A stretch of DNA of 41,042 nucleotides, taken from NCBI GenBank assembly GCA_022641375.1, contig JALCDF010000009.1, forward strand, positions 1-41,042, in the 5' to 3' direction. The notes below the pieces were generated by a model. That model did no database searches. It saw only the letters and a program-made list of their open reading frames with translations, and was not told the origin of the DNA. Positions 1 through 8,165 of the stretch are shown here, in pieces. This DNA comes from Megasphaera sp. (GTDB lineage Bacteria > Bacillota > Negativicutes > Veillonellales > Megasphaeraceae). The position numbers and the translations under genes are program-made. The stretch's first letter is position 1; the number at the start of each line of letters is the position of its first letter.

Positions 1-1374
1 GTAAAAATGTATGTTTGCGGTATTACGCCGTATAATCATTCCCATATGGGCAACGCCCGCCCGTTTGTGACCTGGGATGTCATCAAACGCTATCTGGAAC
101 ATTTGGGATATGAAGTGACGCATATCCAGAATTTTACCGATGTAGATGATAAGATCATCAATGCTGCCAATGGGGAAGGGGTATCATGGGATACGATATC
201 CAACCGGTACATCGCTTCGTATTTCGATGTGATGGACAAACTCCATATCCGCCGTGCTGATAAATATCCCCGTGTTTCCGAACACATGCCGGAAATCATC
301 CATATGGTCGAAGTACTGATTGAAAAAGGCTATGCGTATGTATTAGATCATGACGTGTATTATAGTGTCGAAAAATTTAAGGATTATGGCGAATTGAGCG
401 GCCGCAGCCTGGATGATATGATGGCCGGTGCCCGTGTCGAAGTGGATGCCCGTAAACATAATCCGATGGATTTTGCGCTCTGGAAGGGTGCTAAACCGGG
501 TGAACCGGCATGGGACAGCCCCTGGGGTCCCGGTCGTCCCGGCTGGCATATCGAATGCTCGGCCATGAGCAATAAATATCTGGGTGATACGTTTGATTTC
601 CATGGCGGCGGCAGCGACCTCATTTTCCCCCATCATGAAAATGAAATTGCCCAGTCAGAAGCATTTACCGGCAAAAAACCGATGGTACGGTATTGGCTCC
701 ATAATGGATTCATTACTATTAATTCCGAAAAAATGAGTAAGTCCCTGAATAATTTCTTCCTCGTCAAGGATGTCCTGGAACATTACAGTCCGGATGCATT
801 GCGGTATTTCCTGATTTCCAACCATTATCGCAGCCCGTTGGATTTCAGCGATGAACGGCTTGAAGAAATGACCCGCAGCCTGGAACGTCTGGGTACATCC
901 ATCGATAATGTACTGGAACTCCTGGCGATGCCGGCCGGCGCAAAATCACCGGAAGCAGCACAGCTCCTGGCCGATGCCAAAAAAGATGAAGAAGATTTTG
1001 AAGAAGCGATGTGCGATGATTTCAATACCGCGTTGGCCAGTGCGGCTATGTTTGATTTAGCTAAAAAGGTAAATATATTTAAAGATGCCGTTGTCAATGC
1101 GCATGTTTCCGTGGATTCTTCTGTCGTTTCCGAAGTAAAACGGATTTTCAAGACTATGACGGATATCCTGGGTATACTGGAAGACCGTTGGAGCGGACAG
1201 CAGGCAGAAGCATCGGATAAGGATTATAATGATTTGATGGAAGCTGTTTTGGAAATTCGTCAGGAATGCCGCGAACAGAAGCAGTATGCATTGGCTGATG
1301 CCATCCGGGATAAACTGGCAGCTCTCGGCATTACGATCGAAGATTCTGCGCAGGGAGCACGCTGGAAAAAGTGA
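1..1374 (+). CDS. cysS: Cysteinyl-tRNA synthetase (5' end outside window)
   Basis: Charges tRNA-Cys with cysteine in the cytosol. The window opens in frame inside the gene: the first two codons read Val-Lys before the Met of MYVCGITPYN, and members of this family normally have roughly 20 further N-terminal residues, so the true start lies upstream. Class I signatures are present: the HIGH-type motif as HMGNARPF, and KMSKSLNN at about residue 240. The zinc ligands of the family are visible as Cys in MYVCG, Cys in WHIECSAMS, and His/Glu in FPHHENE. The C-terminal helical anticodon region (LADAIRDKLAALGI) is intact. The stop codon overlaps the GTG start of the next gene by four bases, so the two are translationally coupled. 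Identification is certain. Confidence 0.97.
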   Translation, partial: VKMYVCGITPYNHSHMGNARPFVTWDVIKRYLEHLGYEVTHIQNFTDVDDKIINAANGEGVSWDTISNRYIASYFDVMDKLHIRRADKYPRVSEHMPEIIHMVEVLIEKGYAYVLDHDVYYSVEKFKDYGELSGRSLDDMMAGARVEVDARKHNPMDFALWKGAKPGEPAWDSPWGPGRPGWHIECSAMSNKYLGDTFDFHGGGSDLIFPHHENEIAQSEAFTGKKPMVRYWLHNGFITINSEKMSKSLNNFFLVKDVLEHYSPDALRYFLISNHYRSPLDFSDERLEEMTRSLERLGTSIDNVLELLAMPAGAKSPEAAQLLADAKKDEEDFEEAMCDDFNTALASAAMFDLAKKVNIFKDAVVNAHVSVDSSVVSEVKRIFKTMTDILGILEDRWSGQQAEASDKDYNDLMEAVLEIRQECREQKQYALADAIRDKLAALGITIEDSAQGARWKK

Positions 1375-1856
1375 AATTCAAACAATTACAGGCATTAAAA
1401 AAACGGGCATATGAAGCGTTTGCCCAGGGCTCCCGCCTGGATGTCCCCCGTCAGGACGCCTCCCGGCTGGATTCCATTACCCTGGCGTTTGTCGGCGATG
1501 CGCAGTATGCGTTGTATTTACGGCACCGCCTCGTCGATACGGCGATTCCCAATGTACAGGTCCTGCATTTACTGGCGGCAGAATTTGTTTCGGCCAAGGC
1601 GCAGGCCCATGTATACCGGCACCTGAAAACGATGTTAAACGACGAAGAAAAGGCTGTATGCCAACGGGCCCGCAATGCGCACTCGCAGGTGCCTAAAAGC
1701 GCTTCGGTCGCAGAATACCATGATAGTACGGCGTTAGAAGCATTGACAGGGTACCTGGTGATGTCCAATCAATCCAAACGCCTTGACGAAGTCCTGGACC
1801 GTGTATATGTGTTGACAAAAGAGTACTGTGCCTTGCAGCATGGAGGAAAGGTGTGA
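1371..1856 (+). CDS. mrnC: Mini-ribonuclease III
   Basis: Small RNase III-like endonuclease without a dsRNA-binding domain; in Bacillus it matures 23S rRNA precursors. The 161-residue protein has the family pattern: LAFVGDAQYALYLR (the acidic Asp in the first helix), FVSAKAQA, RARNAHSQVPKSASVAEYHDSTALEALTGYL with the catalytic-site Glu, and a C-terminal helix. Length and order match the family. The GTG start lies within the end of cysS (GTGA overlap) and its stop overlaps the next start, giving a tight cysS-mrnC-rlmB operon as in Bacillus. The call rests on motif recognition and synteny. Confidence 0.93.
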   Translation: MKFKQLQALKKRAYEAFAQGSRLDVPRQDASRLDSITLAFVGDAQYALYLRHRLVDTAIPNVQVLHLLAAEFVSAKAQAHVYRHLKTMLNDEEKAVCQRARNAHSQVPKSASVAEYHDSTALEALTGYLVMSNQSKRLDEVLDRVYVLTKEYCALQHGGKV

Positions 1857-2602
1857 CTATGAGTACGGAACGGATCATCATCGGGCGTAACAGCGTGACC
1901 GAAGCGTTGCGGGCCCATCGTACGATCAGCAAGATATATACAGTGGAAGGGAATACGGCGCAGCCCGTGCAGCAAATCTGCGATTTAGCGGCAGCAGGGA
2001 ATATCCCGGTGGAAAAGGTGGCCATGAATGTATTGAACAAACTGGCTCCGGACAGCCGCCATCAGGGGGTGATTGCCATCGCACCGCCTATAGCGTATGC
2101 GGATTTGTCGGAAGTATTGGCCGGAGCGGCAGCTAAGGGGCGCGTTCCCTTTCTGGTCCTTCCCGATGGCGTCGAAGATGTACATAACCTCGGGGCTATC
2201 ATCCGCACTGCCGAATGTGCCGGTGTCGACGCCGTTTTACTTCCTAAACGGCACAGTGCACCGATTAACGAGACGGTAAGCAAAACGTCAGCCGGGGCGG
2301 TGGAATATATGCCGCTGGTCCAGATCGGTAATATTACGCAGACGCTGAAGCAGTTGAAAAAACAGGGATTCTGGGTCATCGGTGCCGATATGGATGGAGT
2401 GGGTGATTATTTCCATAGTTCCCTGACCGAACCGATTGTTTTAGTCATCGGCAGTGAAGGAAAAGGAATCTCTCATCTGGTAAAAGAAACGTGTGATGTA
2501 TTGGTGCGAATCCCGATGTTCGGTCAGGTAAACTCTTTAAATGCGTCTGTCGCAGCGGCTCTTTTGATGTATGAAGTCGTCCGGCAGAGACAGGGAGAAT
2601 AG
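1853..2602 (+). CDS. rlmB: 23S rRNA (guanosine-2'-O-) methyltransferase, RlmB/TrmH type
   Basis: SpoU/TrmH-family SAM-dependent 2'-O-ribose methyltransferase (YacO in Bacillus). An N-terminal substrate-binding domain (IIIGRNSVTEALRAH) is followed by the trefoil-knot methylase with its three motifs: HNLGAIIRTAECAGVDAVLL, IVLVIGSEGKGIS and MFGQVNSLNASVAAALLMYE. The length of 249 residues is normal. A GGAGG at 1842-1846 is six bases from the GTG at 1853; an ATG at 1859 is the alternative start, two codons downstream. RlmB methylates G2251 of 23S rRNA in E. coli; the exact target here is inferred. Confidence 0.92.
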   Translation: MTMSTERIIIGRNSVTEALRAHRTISKIYTVEGNTAQPVQQICDLAAAGNIPVEKVAMNVLNKLAPDSRHQGVIAIAPPIAYADLSEVLAGAAAKGRVPFLVLPDGVEDVHNLGAIIRTAECAGVDAVLLPKRHSAPINETVSKTSAGAVEYMPLVQIGNITQTLKQLKKQGFWVIGADMDGVGDYFHSSLTEPIVLVIGSEGKGISHLVKETCDVLVRIPMFGQVNSLNASVAAALLMYEVVRQRQGE

Positions 2603-2605
2603 ATT

Positions 2606-3133
2606 ATGAAGGATTTACTCATTGTCGATGGGTATAACATCATCTATGCCTGGGCGCCGTTGAAAAAATTAGCAAAAGAATCATTGGAGCATGCCCGGGA
2701 TAAATTGATCGATACACTGGCCGGTTATGGTAAATCAAAAGGATATCTGCTGCTCATTGTTTTCGATGCCATGTATACGGATGAGGCAGCGAAATCCATA
2801 AAAATCGGCAGGGATTGTAAAGTTATTTTTACAGATAAAGAAGAAACGGCAGACAGCTGTATTGAACGAATCGTATATGAACATCGTCAGGACCGGCGCA
2901 ATATTTATGTGGCCACGTCAGACGGGCCGGAACAAAATCAGATCCTGGGTGCCGGAGCGTATCGGATTCCGGCACGGGAACTGGCAGAAGATGTCAGGAT
3001 GGTCCGGAAAGAGTTGTCTACGTATGCGCATACAAACGTTTTGAAACACAATGATACCCGCAATGAAGTTGTCTACCGGGTCCGCAATGAAGATGTATTG
3101 GCTAAATTGGAGAAAATTCGCAGATCAAAATAA
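2606..3133 (+). CDS. rae1: NYN-domain ribosome-associated endoribonuclease (Rae1/YacP)
   Basis: PIN-like NYN nuclease; the Bacillus homologue Rae1 cleaves mRNA in the ribosomal A site. The start LLIVDGYNIIYAWAPLKKL carries the first catalytic Asp and the YN signature. Further acidic positions are seen in IVFDAMYTDE, FTDKEETADSCIERIV and VATSDGPEQ, and FRIPAREL-type sequence follows. The length of 175 residues fits. It follows rlmB by three bases, the conserved place of this gene before sigH. Identification is strong from motif and synteny; the biological target is known only from Bacillus. Confidence 0.9.
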   Translation: MKDLLIVDGYNIIYAWAPLKKLAKESLEHARDKLIDTLAGYGKSKGYLLLIVFDAMYTDEAAKSIKIGRDCKVIFTDKEETADSCIERIVYEHRQDRRNIYVATSDGPEQNQILGAGAYRIPARELAEDVRMVRKELSTYAHTNVLKHNDTRNEVVYRVRNEDVLAKLEKIRRSK

Positions 3134-3156
3134 GAATGTGAAGACGAGGTACCTAT

Positions 3157-3855
3157 ATGATGTTGGCAGAGACAAATTCAATGGCGTATCCTGGAAATGA
3201 TAAATTCAAAGGGCTGAGCGATGAAGAAATCGTACGGATCGCTCAGGAAAACAGAAATGGAGAAGCGACAGAATATATTGTCAATAAATATCGTAATTTC
3301 GTAAAAGCAAAGGCGCGTTCCTACTTTTTGGTGGGAGCGGATCGGGATGATATCATACAGGAAGGTATGATTGGGCTATATAAGGCGACACGGGATTTTC
3401 GCGGCGACAAACTGGCTTCGTTCCGGGCATTTGCCGAATTATGCATTACCAGGCAGATCATTACGGCAATCAAGACAGCGACACGGCAAAAACATATCCC
3501 CCTGAATTCATATATTTCCCTGAATAAACCTATTTATGAAGATGAATCACAACGAACGCTTGAAGACATCCTGTCGGGCATACATGTGACCGATCCGGAA
3601 GAACTGGTCATCAGCAGGGAAGAATTCAATGATATCGAACTGAAAATGAATGAAATCCTCAGCGATTTGGAATGGCAGGTCCTTACGGCGTACCTGGATG
3701 GCAAGTCCTATAATGAAATGTCACGGGATCTGCATCGCCATGTAAAATCCATCGATAACGCGCTGCAACGTGTAAAACGTAAGCTGGAACGATATCTGGA
3801 AACGCGGAATGATGAAAATAATGGAAAGCGCCCTATTGATAGAAAACTTAAATAA
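3157..3855 (+). CDS. sigH: RNA polymerase sigma-H factor
   Basis: Sigma-70 family factor of the SigH/Sig30 group, which in Bacillus drives early stationary-phase and competence genes. The match is close: region 2 reads YRNFVKAKARSYFLVGADRDDIIQEGMIGLYKATRDF, followed by FAELCITRQIITAIKTATRQKHIPLNSYISLNKP, and region 4 ends with YLDGKSYNEMSRDLHRHVKSIDNALQRVKRKLERYL. ATGATG at 3157 follows a GAGGT-type ribosome site. In Bacillus sigH is followed by rpmG-secE-nusG; here secG follows, with a promoter of its own inside the sigH 3' end. The competence genes comEA and comEC 22 kb away are candidate regulon members (inference). Confidence 0.93.
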   Translation: MMLAETNSMAYPGNDKFKGLSDEEIVRIAQENRNGEATEYIVNKYRNFVKAKARSYFLVGADRDDIIQEGMIGLYKATRDFRGDKLASFRAFAELCITRQIITAIKTATRQKHIPLNSYISLNKPIYEDESQRTLEDILSGIHVTDPEELVISREEFNDIELKMNEILSDLEWQVLTAYLDGKSYNEMSRDLHRHVKSIDNALQRVKRKLERYLETRNDENNGKRPIDRKLK

Positions 3856-3864
3856 GTGTACAAT
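3836..3864 (+). promoter_or_regulatory. Predicted sigma-A promoter for secG
   Basis: TTGATA at 3836-3841 and TACAAT at 3859-3864 are separated by exactly 17 bases. The -35 box lies in the last codons of sigH, so secG-rnr-smpB can be transcribed independently of the upstream operon. Seen by eye only. Confidence 0.6.
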
Positions 3865-3898
3865 AACGTAGTAAGTGTGTTTTGTGAGGAGGAATAAC

Positions 3899-4135
3899 GT
3901 GATCACAGTATTAGAAATCCTGGTTACTCTGCTGGCTATTGTGTTGATCGGTATCGTCGTAGCGCAGAAGAGCAAGACGCAGGGTATGGGGGCCGGTTTT
4001 GGCGGTGGCGCAGAAGATTTATTCGGTGGCCGGGCCCGTGGCATGGATGCTTTATTGTCTAAAATGACGATTGTCGTTTCGATTGTATTTGCAGTTTTAG
4101 TATTGCTTTTGGGAAGATTGATGCATACTTTTTAA
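3899..4135 (+). CDS. secG: Preprotein translocase subunit SecG
   Basis: Small auxiliary subunit of the SecYEG protein-conducting channel. The 78-residue protein has two transmembrane helices (about residues 4-22 and 53-72) around a Gly/Gln-rich cytoplasmic loop with GMGAGFGGGAEDLFGG, the hallmark of SecG. The GTG at 3899 is preceded by a perfect AGGAGG at 3887-3892 with a six-base spacer, so I prefer it to an upstream start at 3875. A strong terminator follows directly. Confidence 0.92.
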   Translation: MITVLEILVTLLAIVLIGIVVAQKSKTQGMGAGFGGGAEDLFGGRARGMDALLSKMTIVVSIVFAVLVLLLGRLMHTF

Positions 4136-4145
4136 AACGAAAGTT

Positions 4146-4170
4146 AGCCTGCGGTGACGCAGGCTTTTTT
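4146..4170 (+). terminator. Intrinsic terminator after secG
   Basis: Perfect 8-bp GC-rich stem (AGCCTGCG / CGCAGGCT) with a GTGA loop and a run of T. It closes the transcription unit ending in secG. Confidence 0.9.
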
Positions 4171-4244
4171 CGTCCAAAAATAGTGATAAATTTTTTTGAT
4201 TAGCAGGTATCTTAATAAATAACAGCTACGAGGGGGCGGAGATA

Positions 4245-6575
4245 ATGAATTCACACCTATATCATGATATAATACAAGTATGTACTGAGAAAGGATCTGC
4301 GGGAGCAACCGTCGAAGATTGTGCAGAACGGCTTCAATTGAGGAGCGGTGAATTAGCGGACTTATTTGAGACGTTTAATGAGATGATAAGGAGTGGAGCG
4401 CTCATGAGAATTGCAGGAGAACATTATTTGGCTACGAAGACCCCTGCGGAAGTTACGGGAATATATAAAGGATATACGGCGACGTTCGGATTTGTCCTCA
4501 GTGAAAATTTACAGGAGGATGTATATATTGCTGAACAGAATCGCCATACAGCTATGAATAATGATAAAGTCGTCGTGCGGATTATCCAAAACAGCAATGG
4601 CCGGCATAAACAGGAAGGGGAAATAACCCGGATCGTAGAACGGGCCAATAAAACCCTCGTCGGTACATTTGACCGGCAGCCTCATTGCGGCTTCGTCACG
4701 GCAGATGATGAACGGATTCGCGAAGATGTATATATTCCGCTGGATAAGACCGGCGGCGCCCGCAGCAGTGCCCGCGTTCTCGTCAAAATTACCCGCTGGC
4801 CCGAAGAAGGCATGAAAGCAGAAGGGGAAATCACGGAAATCCTGGGTTATGACGGCGATAAGGATTTGGATATCAAAGTGATCATGGCCCGTCATGGCCT
4901 GCCCTTTGATTTTCCCGATGATGTGAAAAAAGAAGCGGACCATATCGACATGACCGTGACGATGCAGCCGGACCGCAGCGATTATCGGGACCGCTCGCTG
5001 ATTACTATTGACAGTGAAGATGCCAAGGATTTGGATGATGCCATCGATGTAGTCCGTCTCCCCAACGGAAATTTCCGACTGGGCGTCTACATCGCCGATG
5101 TCAGCTGCTATGTCCGTCCCGGTTCGGCGATTGACAATGAAGCCTATACCCGGGGCACCAGCGTGTATCTGGTCGACCGGGTCATTCCGATGTTGCCGGT
5201 TGCTCTTTCCAATGGCATTTGCAGCCTGAATGCTGGTGAAGACCGGTATTCCATGACGTGTGTCATGGAAATCGATAAGCAGGGCACCGTCCTCCATGCC
5301 GATATCGGCCCGGCAGTGATTCGCGTCGCCCGGCGTTGCAATTATAAAGAAATTAAAAAAGCGCTTGCGGATAACATCATCCCCGATGATTTGGCACCGC
5401 TGATGCCCATGCTCCGCAACCTGAGGGAATTGTCCCAGATCTTAAAGGATATGCGGCTGCGCCGCGGGGCGATCGATTTTGATTTCCCGGAATATAAAGT
5501 TATCCTGGATGAAGAAGGTGTGCCGCTGCGGCTGGAAAAACGGGAACGGACTATGGCGGAACAGATCGTAGAAGAAAGCATGCTCATTGCCAATGAAACG
5601 GTGGCTTCATATCTGCGTGACAGCGGCAATCCGTCGGTCTATCGTATCCATGAACTGCCGGAACCCGAACGAGTTGAAATGATGCGCACGGTTTTGTCCA
5701 GCTTTAACCTGCCGCTTCCTGATACGGAAGAGGTCAAACCGGAACAATTCCAAAAATTATTGGTGATGACGAAGGGTACCGAAGCGGAAAATGTCGTGCA
5801 GACCATTGCACTGCGTTCCATGCAGCAGGCCCGGTATTCTACGGTAAATGCCGGCCATTTCGGCCTGGCGTCCGAATGTTATACTCATTTCACATCGCCA
5901 ATCCGCCGTTATCCGGATCTGATGGTCCATCGCCTGATCCGTCAATATCAGGCGGAAGGAAAGTTGAAGGAAAAAGAAGCACAGCAGTCCTTATCGTATC
6001 ACACGATTGCTGCGGACCAGTCCAGTGTGCGGGAACGGGTCGCCGTGGAAGCGGAACGGGAAACGGATGATTTGAAAAAGGCTCAGTATATGGTACCGTT
6101 TATTGGCCAGGCCTATGATGCACATATTACAGGAATCACCGCATTTGGCATGTTCGTAGGGCTGGAAAATGGCATTGAAGGCTTGATCCATATTTCTATG
6201 CTTGCCGATGATGCGTATGAATTCGATGAAACGACATATACGATGAGAGGCCAGCATGGTGGCAAGATATATCATCTTGGTGATTCGTTGCGGGTTACGC
6301 TGGCTAACGTAAATGTAGAAAAGTATGAAATTGATTTTGCCCCCGGTGAATACGCTTCCATGGAAGAATTGCAGAATGCCATGACCAAGAGTAATGAACG
6401 GCGTCATAAAGGGCGTGGAGATAAAAAGCCGGATAAGACGAAACGAAATTGGTTCGCCGGTGCCGGCAAATCCGGCCAGGGCAAAAAGAAGAACCGGAAG
6501 AAAGACCATAAGGGAAATAAGAAGAAAGACCGCAAGAAGAAAGGCGGCAAAGGTAAGAAATCAAAAAGAAAGTAG
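4245..6575 (+). CDS. rnr: Ribonuclease R
   Basis: Processive 3'-5' exoribonuclease of the RNB family, acting on structured RNA and, with SmpB/tmRNA, in decay of stalled messages. Order: N-terminal winged-helix (residues 1-65), cold-shock domains (GYTATFGFVL and HCGFVTADDERIREDVYIP), the RNB catalytic domain with the acidic cluster DSEDAKDLDDAIDV at about 255, HFTSPIRRYPDLMVHRLI at about 545, an S1 domain (DAHITGITAFGMFVGLENGIEGLIHISM), and a Lys-rich tail over the last 60 residues. The ATG follows a purine-rich AGGGGGCGGAGA site. It is directly followed by smpB, a common pairing. Confidence 0.96.
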   Translation: MNSHLYHDIIQVCTEKGSAGATVEDCAERLQLRSGELADLFETFNEMIRSGALMRIAGEHYLATKTPAEVTGIYKGYTATFGFVLSENLQEDVYIAEQNRHTAMNNDKVVVRIIQNSNGRHKQEGEITRIVERANKTLVGTFDRQPHCGFVTADDERIREDVYIPLDKTGGARSSARVLVKITRWPEEGMKAEGEITEILGYDGDKDLDIKVIMARHGLPFDFPDDVKKEADHIDMTVTMQPDRSDYRDRSLITIDSEDAKDLDDAIDVVRLPNGNFRLGVYIADVSCYVRPGSAIDNEAYTRGTSVYLVDRVIPMLPVALSNGICSLNAGEDRYSMTCVMEIDKQGTVLHADIGPAVIRVARRCNYKEIKKALADNIIPDDLAPLMPMLRNLRELSQILKDMRLRRGAIDFDFPEYKVILDEEGVPLRLEKRERTMAEQIVEESMLIANETVASYLRDSGNPSVYRIHELPEPERVEMMRTVLSSFNLPLPDTEEVKPEQFQKLLVMTKGTEAENVVQTIALRSMQQARYSTVNAGHFGLASECYTHFTSPIRRYPDLMVHRLIRQYQAEGKLKEKEAQQSLSYHTIAADQSSVRERVAVEAERETDDLKKAQYMVPFIGQAYDAHITGITAFGMFVGLENGIEGLIHISMLADDAYEFDETTYTMRGQHGGKIYHLGDSLRVTLANVNVEKYEIDFAPGEYASMEELQNAMTKSNERRHKGRGDKKPDKTKRNWFAGAGKSGQGKKKNRKKDHKGNKKKDRKKKGGKGKKSKRK

Positions 6576-6585
6576 GTAATATATT

Positions 6586-7056
6586 TTGGCAAAAGGACCG
6601 GTAAAGGGCGTAAAATATATAACGGATAACCGCAAAGCCCGCCATGATTATTTTATCCATGAAACCATAGAAGCAGGGATTGCCCTCACGGGGACTGAAG
6701 TTAAATCATTGCGTCAGGGGCATGTGAATCTGAAGGACAGCTTTTGCCGCATTGATAATGGCGAGATGTTCCTCGTAGGGGTCCATATCAGTCCCTATGA
6801 TCAGGGGAATCGGTTCAACCATGATCCGCTGCGGACACGCAAGCTGCTTCTCCATAAATATGAAATCCTGAAATTGTTAGGGCGCATTAAAGAAAAAGGA
6901 TATACCCTGATTCCATTGAACCTTTATTTTAAAAGGGGCATGGTCAAGGTTACCGTTGGGTTGGCAACGGGGAAAAAATTGTATGACAAGCGGCAGGACC
7001 TGGCAGAAAAAGAAGCCAAGCGCGATATCGAACGGCATATGAAACAAAATTATTAG
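6586..7056 (+). CDS. smpB: SsrA-binding protein SmpB
   Basis: Binds tmRNA and brings it to stalled ribosomes for trans-translation. The 156-residue protein shows the family landmarks: [39 protein letters not shown], the [17 protein letters not shown] stretch, and the C-terminal [21 protein letters not shown] tail that reaches into the decoding centre. The start appears to be TTG at 6586; its ribosome site (GTAGGTAA) is weak, and tight spacing behind rnr suggests translational coupling. The tmRNA gene ssrA, often adjacent, is not in this window. Confidence 0.95.
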   Translation: MAKGPVKGVKYITDNRKARHDYFIHETIEAGIALTGTEVKSLRQGHVNLKDSFCRIDNGEMFLVGVHISPYDQGNRFNHDPLRTRKLLLHKYEILKLLGRIKEKGYTLIPLNLYFKRGMVKVTVGLATGKKLYDKRQDLAEKEAKRDIERHMKQNY

Positions 7057-7074
7057 CATGACGAATCGATGCCA

Positions 7075-7108
7075 TAAAAAATGACCTTAATATAAGGTCA
7101 TTTTTTTA
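7075..7108. terminator. Bidirectional terminator between smpB and guaD
   Basis: A 9-bp stem (ATGACCTTA / TAAGGTCAT, loop ATA, 7081-7101) flanked by an A run on the left and a T run on the right, so it can end transcription from both convergent genes. The stop codon of the minus-strand gene lies inside the stem. Confidence 0.85.
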
Positions 7109-7548
7109 TCGCTATATGCTTGAAATACTTTGATTGCTTCCTGACGGTCCATTTGCTTTAATACCAGGGTGCTGCAGTCTTTTCGCCCATCCTCGATATA
7201 TTTATAAATGAAATCATCACGAAAACCGATAGCTGCCGCATCCTGCGCCGTATTTCCATAATATACCGTCTTGATATTGGCCCAGATGATGGCGCTGAGA
7301 CACATAGGACAGGGCTCTGCCGAGGTGTATAGTTCGCATCCGGTCAGGTCGTGGGTCCCCAGATGGCGGCAGGCATCGCGGATAGCCTGCATTTCACCGT
7401 GGCATGTCGGGTCGTGATTGACCAGGACTTCATTATGGCCGCGGCCGATGATATGACCGTCCCTGACGACGACGGCACCGAACGGGCCGCCGTCACCGGT
7501 AGCGATATTCTTAGCTGATTCTTTGATGGCTTCTTTCATAAAGTCCAT
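7087..7548 (-). CDS. guaD: Guanine deaminase (cytidine deaminase fold)
   Basis: Zinc-dependent deaminase converting guanine to xanthine in purine salvage. The 153-residue protein has GGPFGAVVVRDG, the ligand/catalytic motif DPTCHGEMQAIR (HGE where most relatives have HAE) and EPCPMCLSAIIWA. The C-terminal part, AAIGFRDDFIYKYIEDG, and the final Tyr resemble Bacillus GuaD and differ from tRNA adenosine deaminase TadA, the main alternative. It stands alone on the minus strand, convergent with smpB. A TATAAT lies on the minus strand at 7583-7588, but no good -35 box is seen. Confidence 0.82.
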   Translation of the reverse strand: MDFMKEAIKESAKNIATGDGGPFGAVVVRDGHIIGRGHNEVLVNHDPTCHGEMQAIRDACRHLGTHDLTGCELYTSAEPCPMCLSAIIWANIKTVYYGNTAQDAAAIGFRDDFIYKYIEDGRKDCSTLVLKQMDRQEAIKVFQAYSDKKMTLY

Positions 7549-7668
7549 ATGGATACCTTCTTTCTGGCGTGTTTTTACGTTTATTATATCATGAGTGCGA
7601 CGGCGGGAGAAGGATGAAGCGGACGGTAAAAATGGAAAGCGGCGCTACTGGCTACAGCTCATTCCCTA

Positions 7669-7677
7669 TGCTATAAT
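7669..7677 (+). promoter_or_regulatory. Extended -10 promoter candidate
   Basis: TGC followed by a perfect TATAAT (7672-7677), an extended -10 element, about 50 bases before the next gene. The region 17 bases upstream (TGGCTA) is a poor -35. Confidence 0.45.
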
Positions 7678-7724
7678 AATAAAGATTGGAATAATATCGA
7701 TAGTTGATTGACAGGAGGATTATT

Positions 7725-8114
7725 ATGAAATGTCGTAATTGTGATAAAGAAGCTGTGTATGATGACGGTTTGTGCGAAACGTGCCATCAACAGGCAAAGC
7801 AGCAGGAAGCGCAGGTCATGTCAGATCATGAACGGGATAATTTCAACGGCAAGACCATCGAAGAAGACGGGACTGTCCGGGAAGAACGTAATATGTATCA
7901 GGAACCGTCAGGGACGGAACAGACGACGGGAATCCATATTGTTACGAATACGTTATCCTGGCGGGTAAAACTCGCCCTGGGATTCATCATCTTCTGCATC
8001 CTGGCGGTTATCATCGGCGTGCTGGGATTTATCGTCGTCGCCATGCCGTACCTCATTGGGGCATTCCTCATTTATTTCGTTTACAATATTATAAAAGCAA
8101 TCTTAAACCGTTAG
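7725..8114 (+). CDS. Small zinc-ribbon membrane protein, function unknown
   Basis: I do not recognise a named family. The 129-residue protein begins with a compact zinc ribbon, MKCRNCDKEAVYDDGLCETCHQQ (two CxxC pairs). A polar, Glu/Gln-rich linker of about 60 residues follows, then two closely spaced transmembrane helices (about residues 78-101 and 104-124). The ATG at 7725 has a clear AGGAGG at 7713-7718, so the in-frame codon at 7704 is not the start. Zinc ribbon plus tail-end membrane helices is a common layout for small Firmicute proteins of unknown role. It is followed by polA without an obvious terminator, so co-transcription is possible. Confidence 0.75.
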   Translation: MKCRNCDKEAVYDDGLCETCHQQAKQQEAQVMSDHERDNFNGKTIEEDGTVREERNMYQEPSGTEQTTGIHIVTNTLSWRVKLALGFIIFCILAVIIGVLGFIVVAMPYLIGAFLIYFVYNIIKAILNR

Positions 8115-8165
8115 GGGCTGTCCATAAAGGGCAATCGTGTATCGCAGCATAAGGAGAAAATGAAT

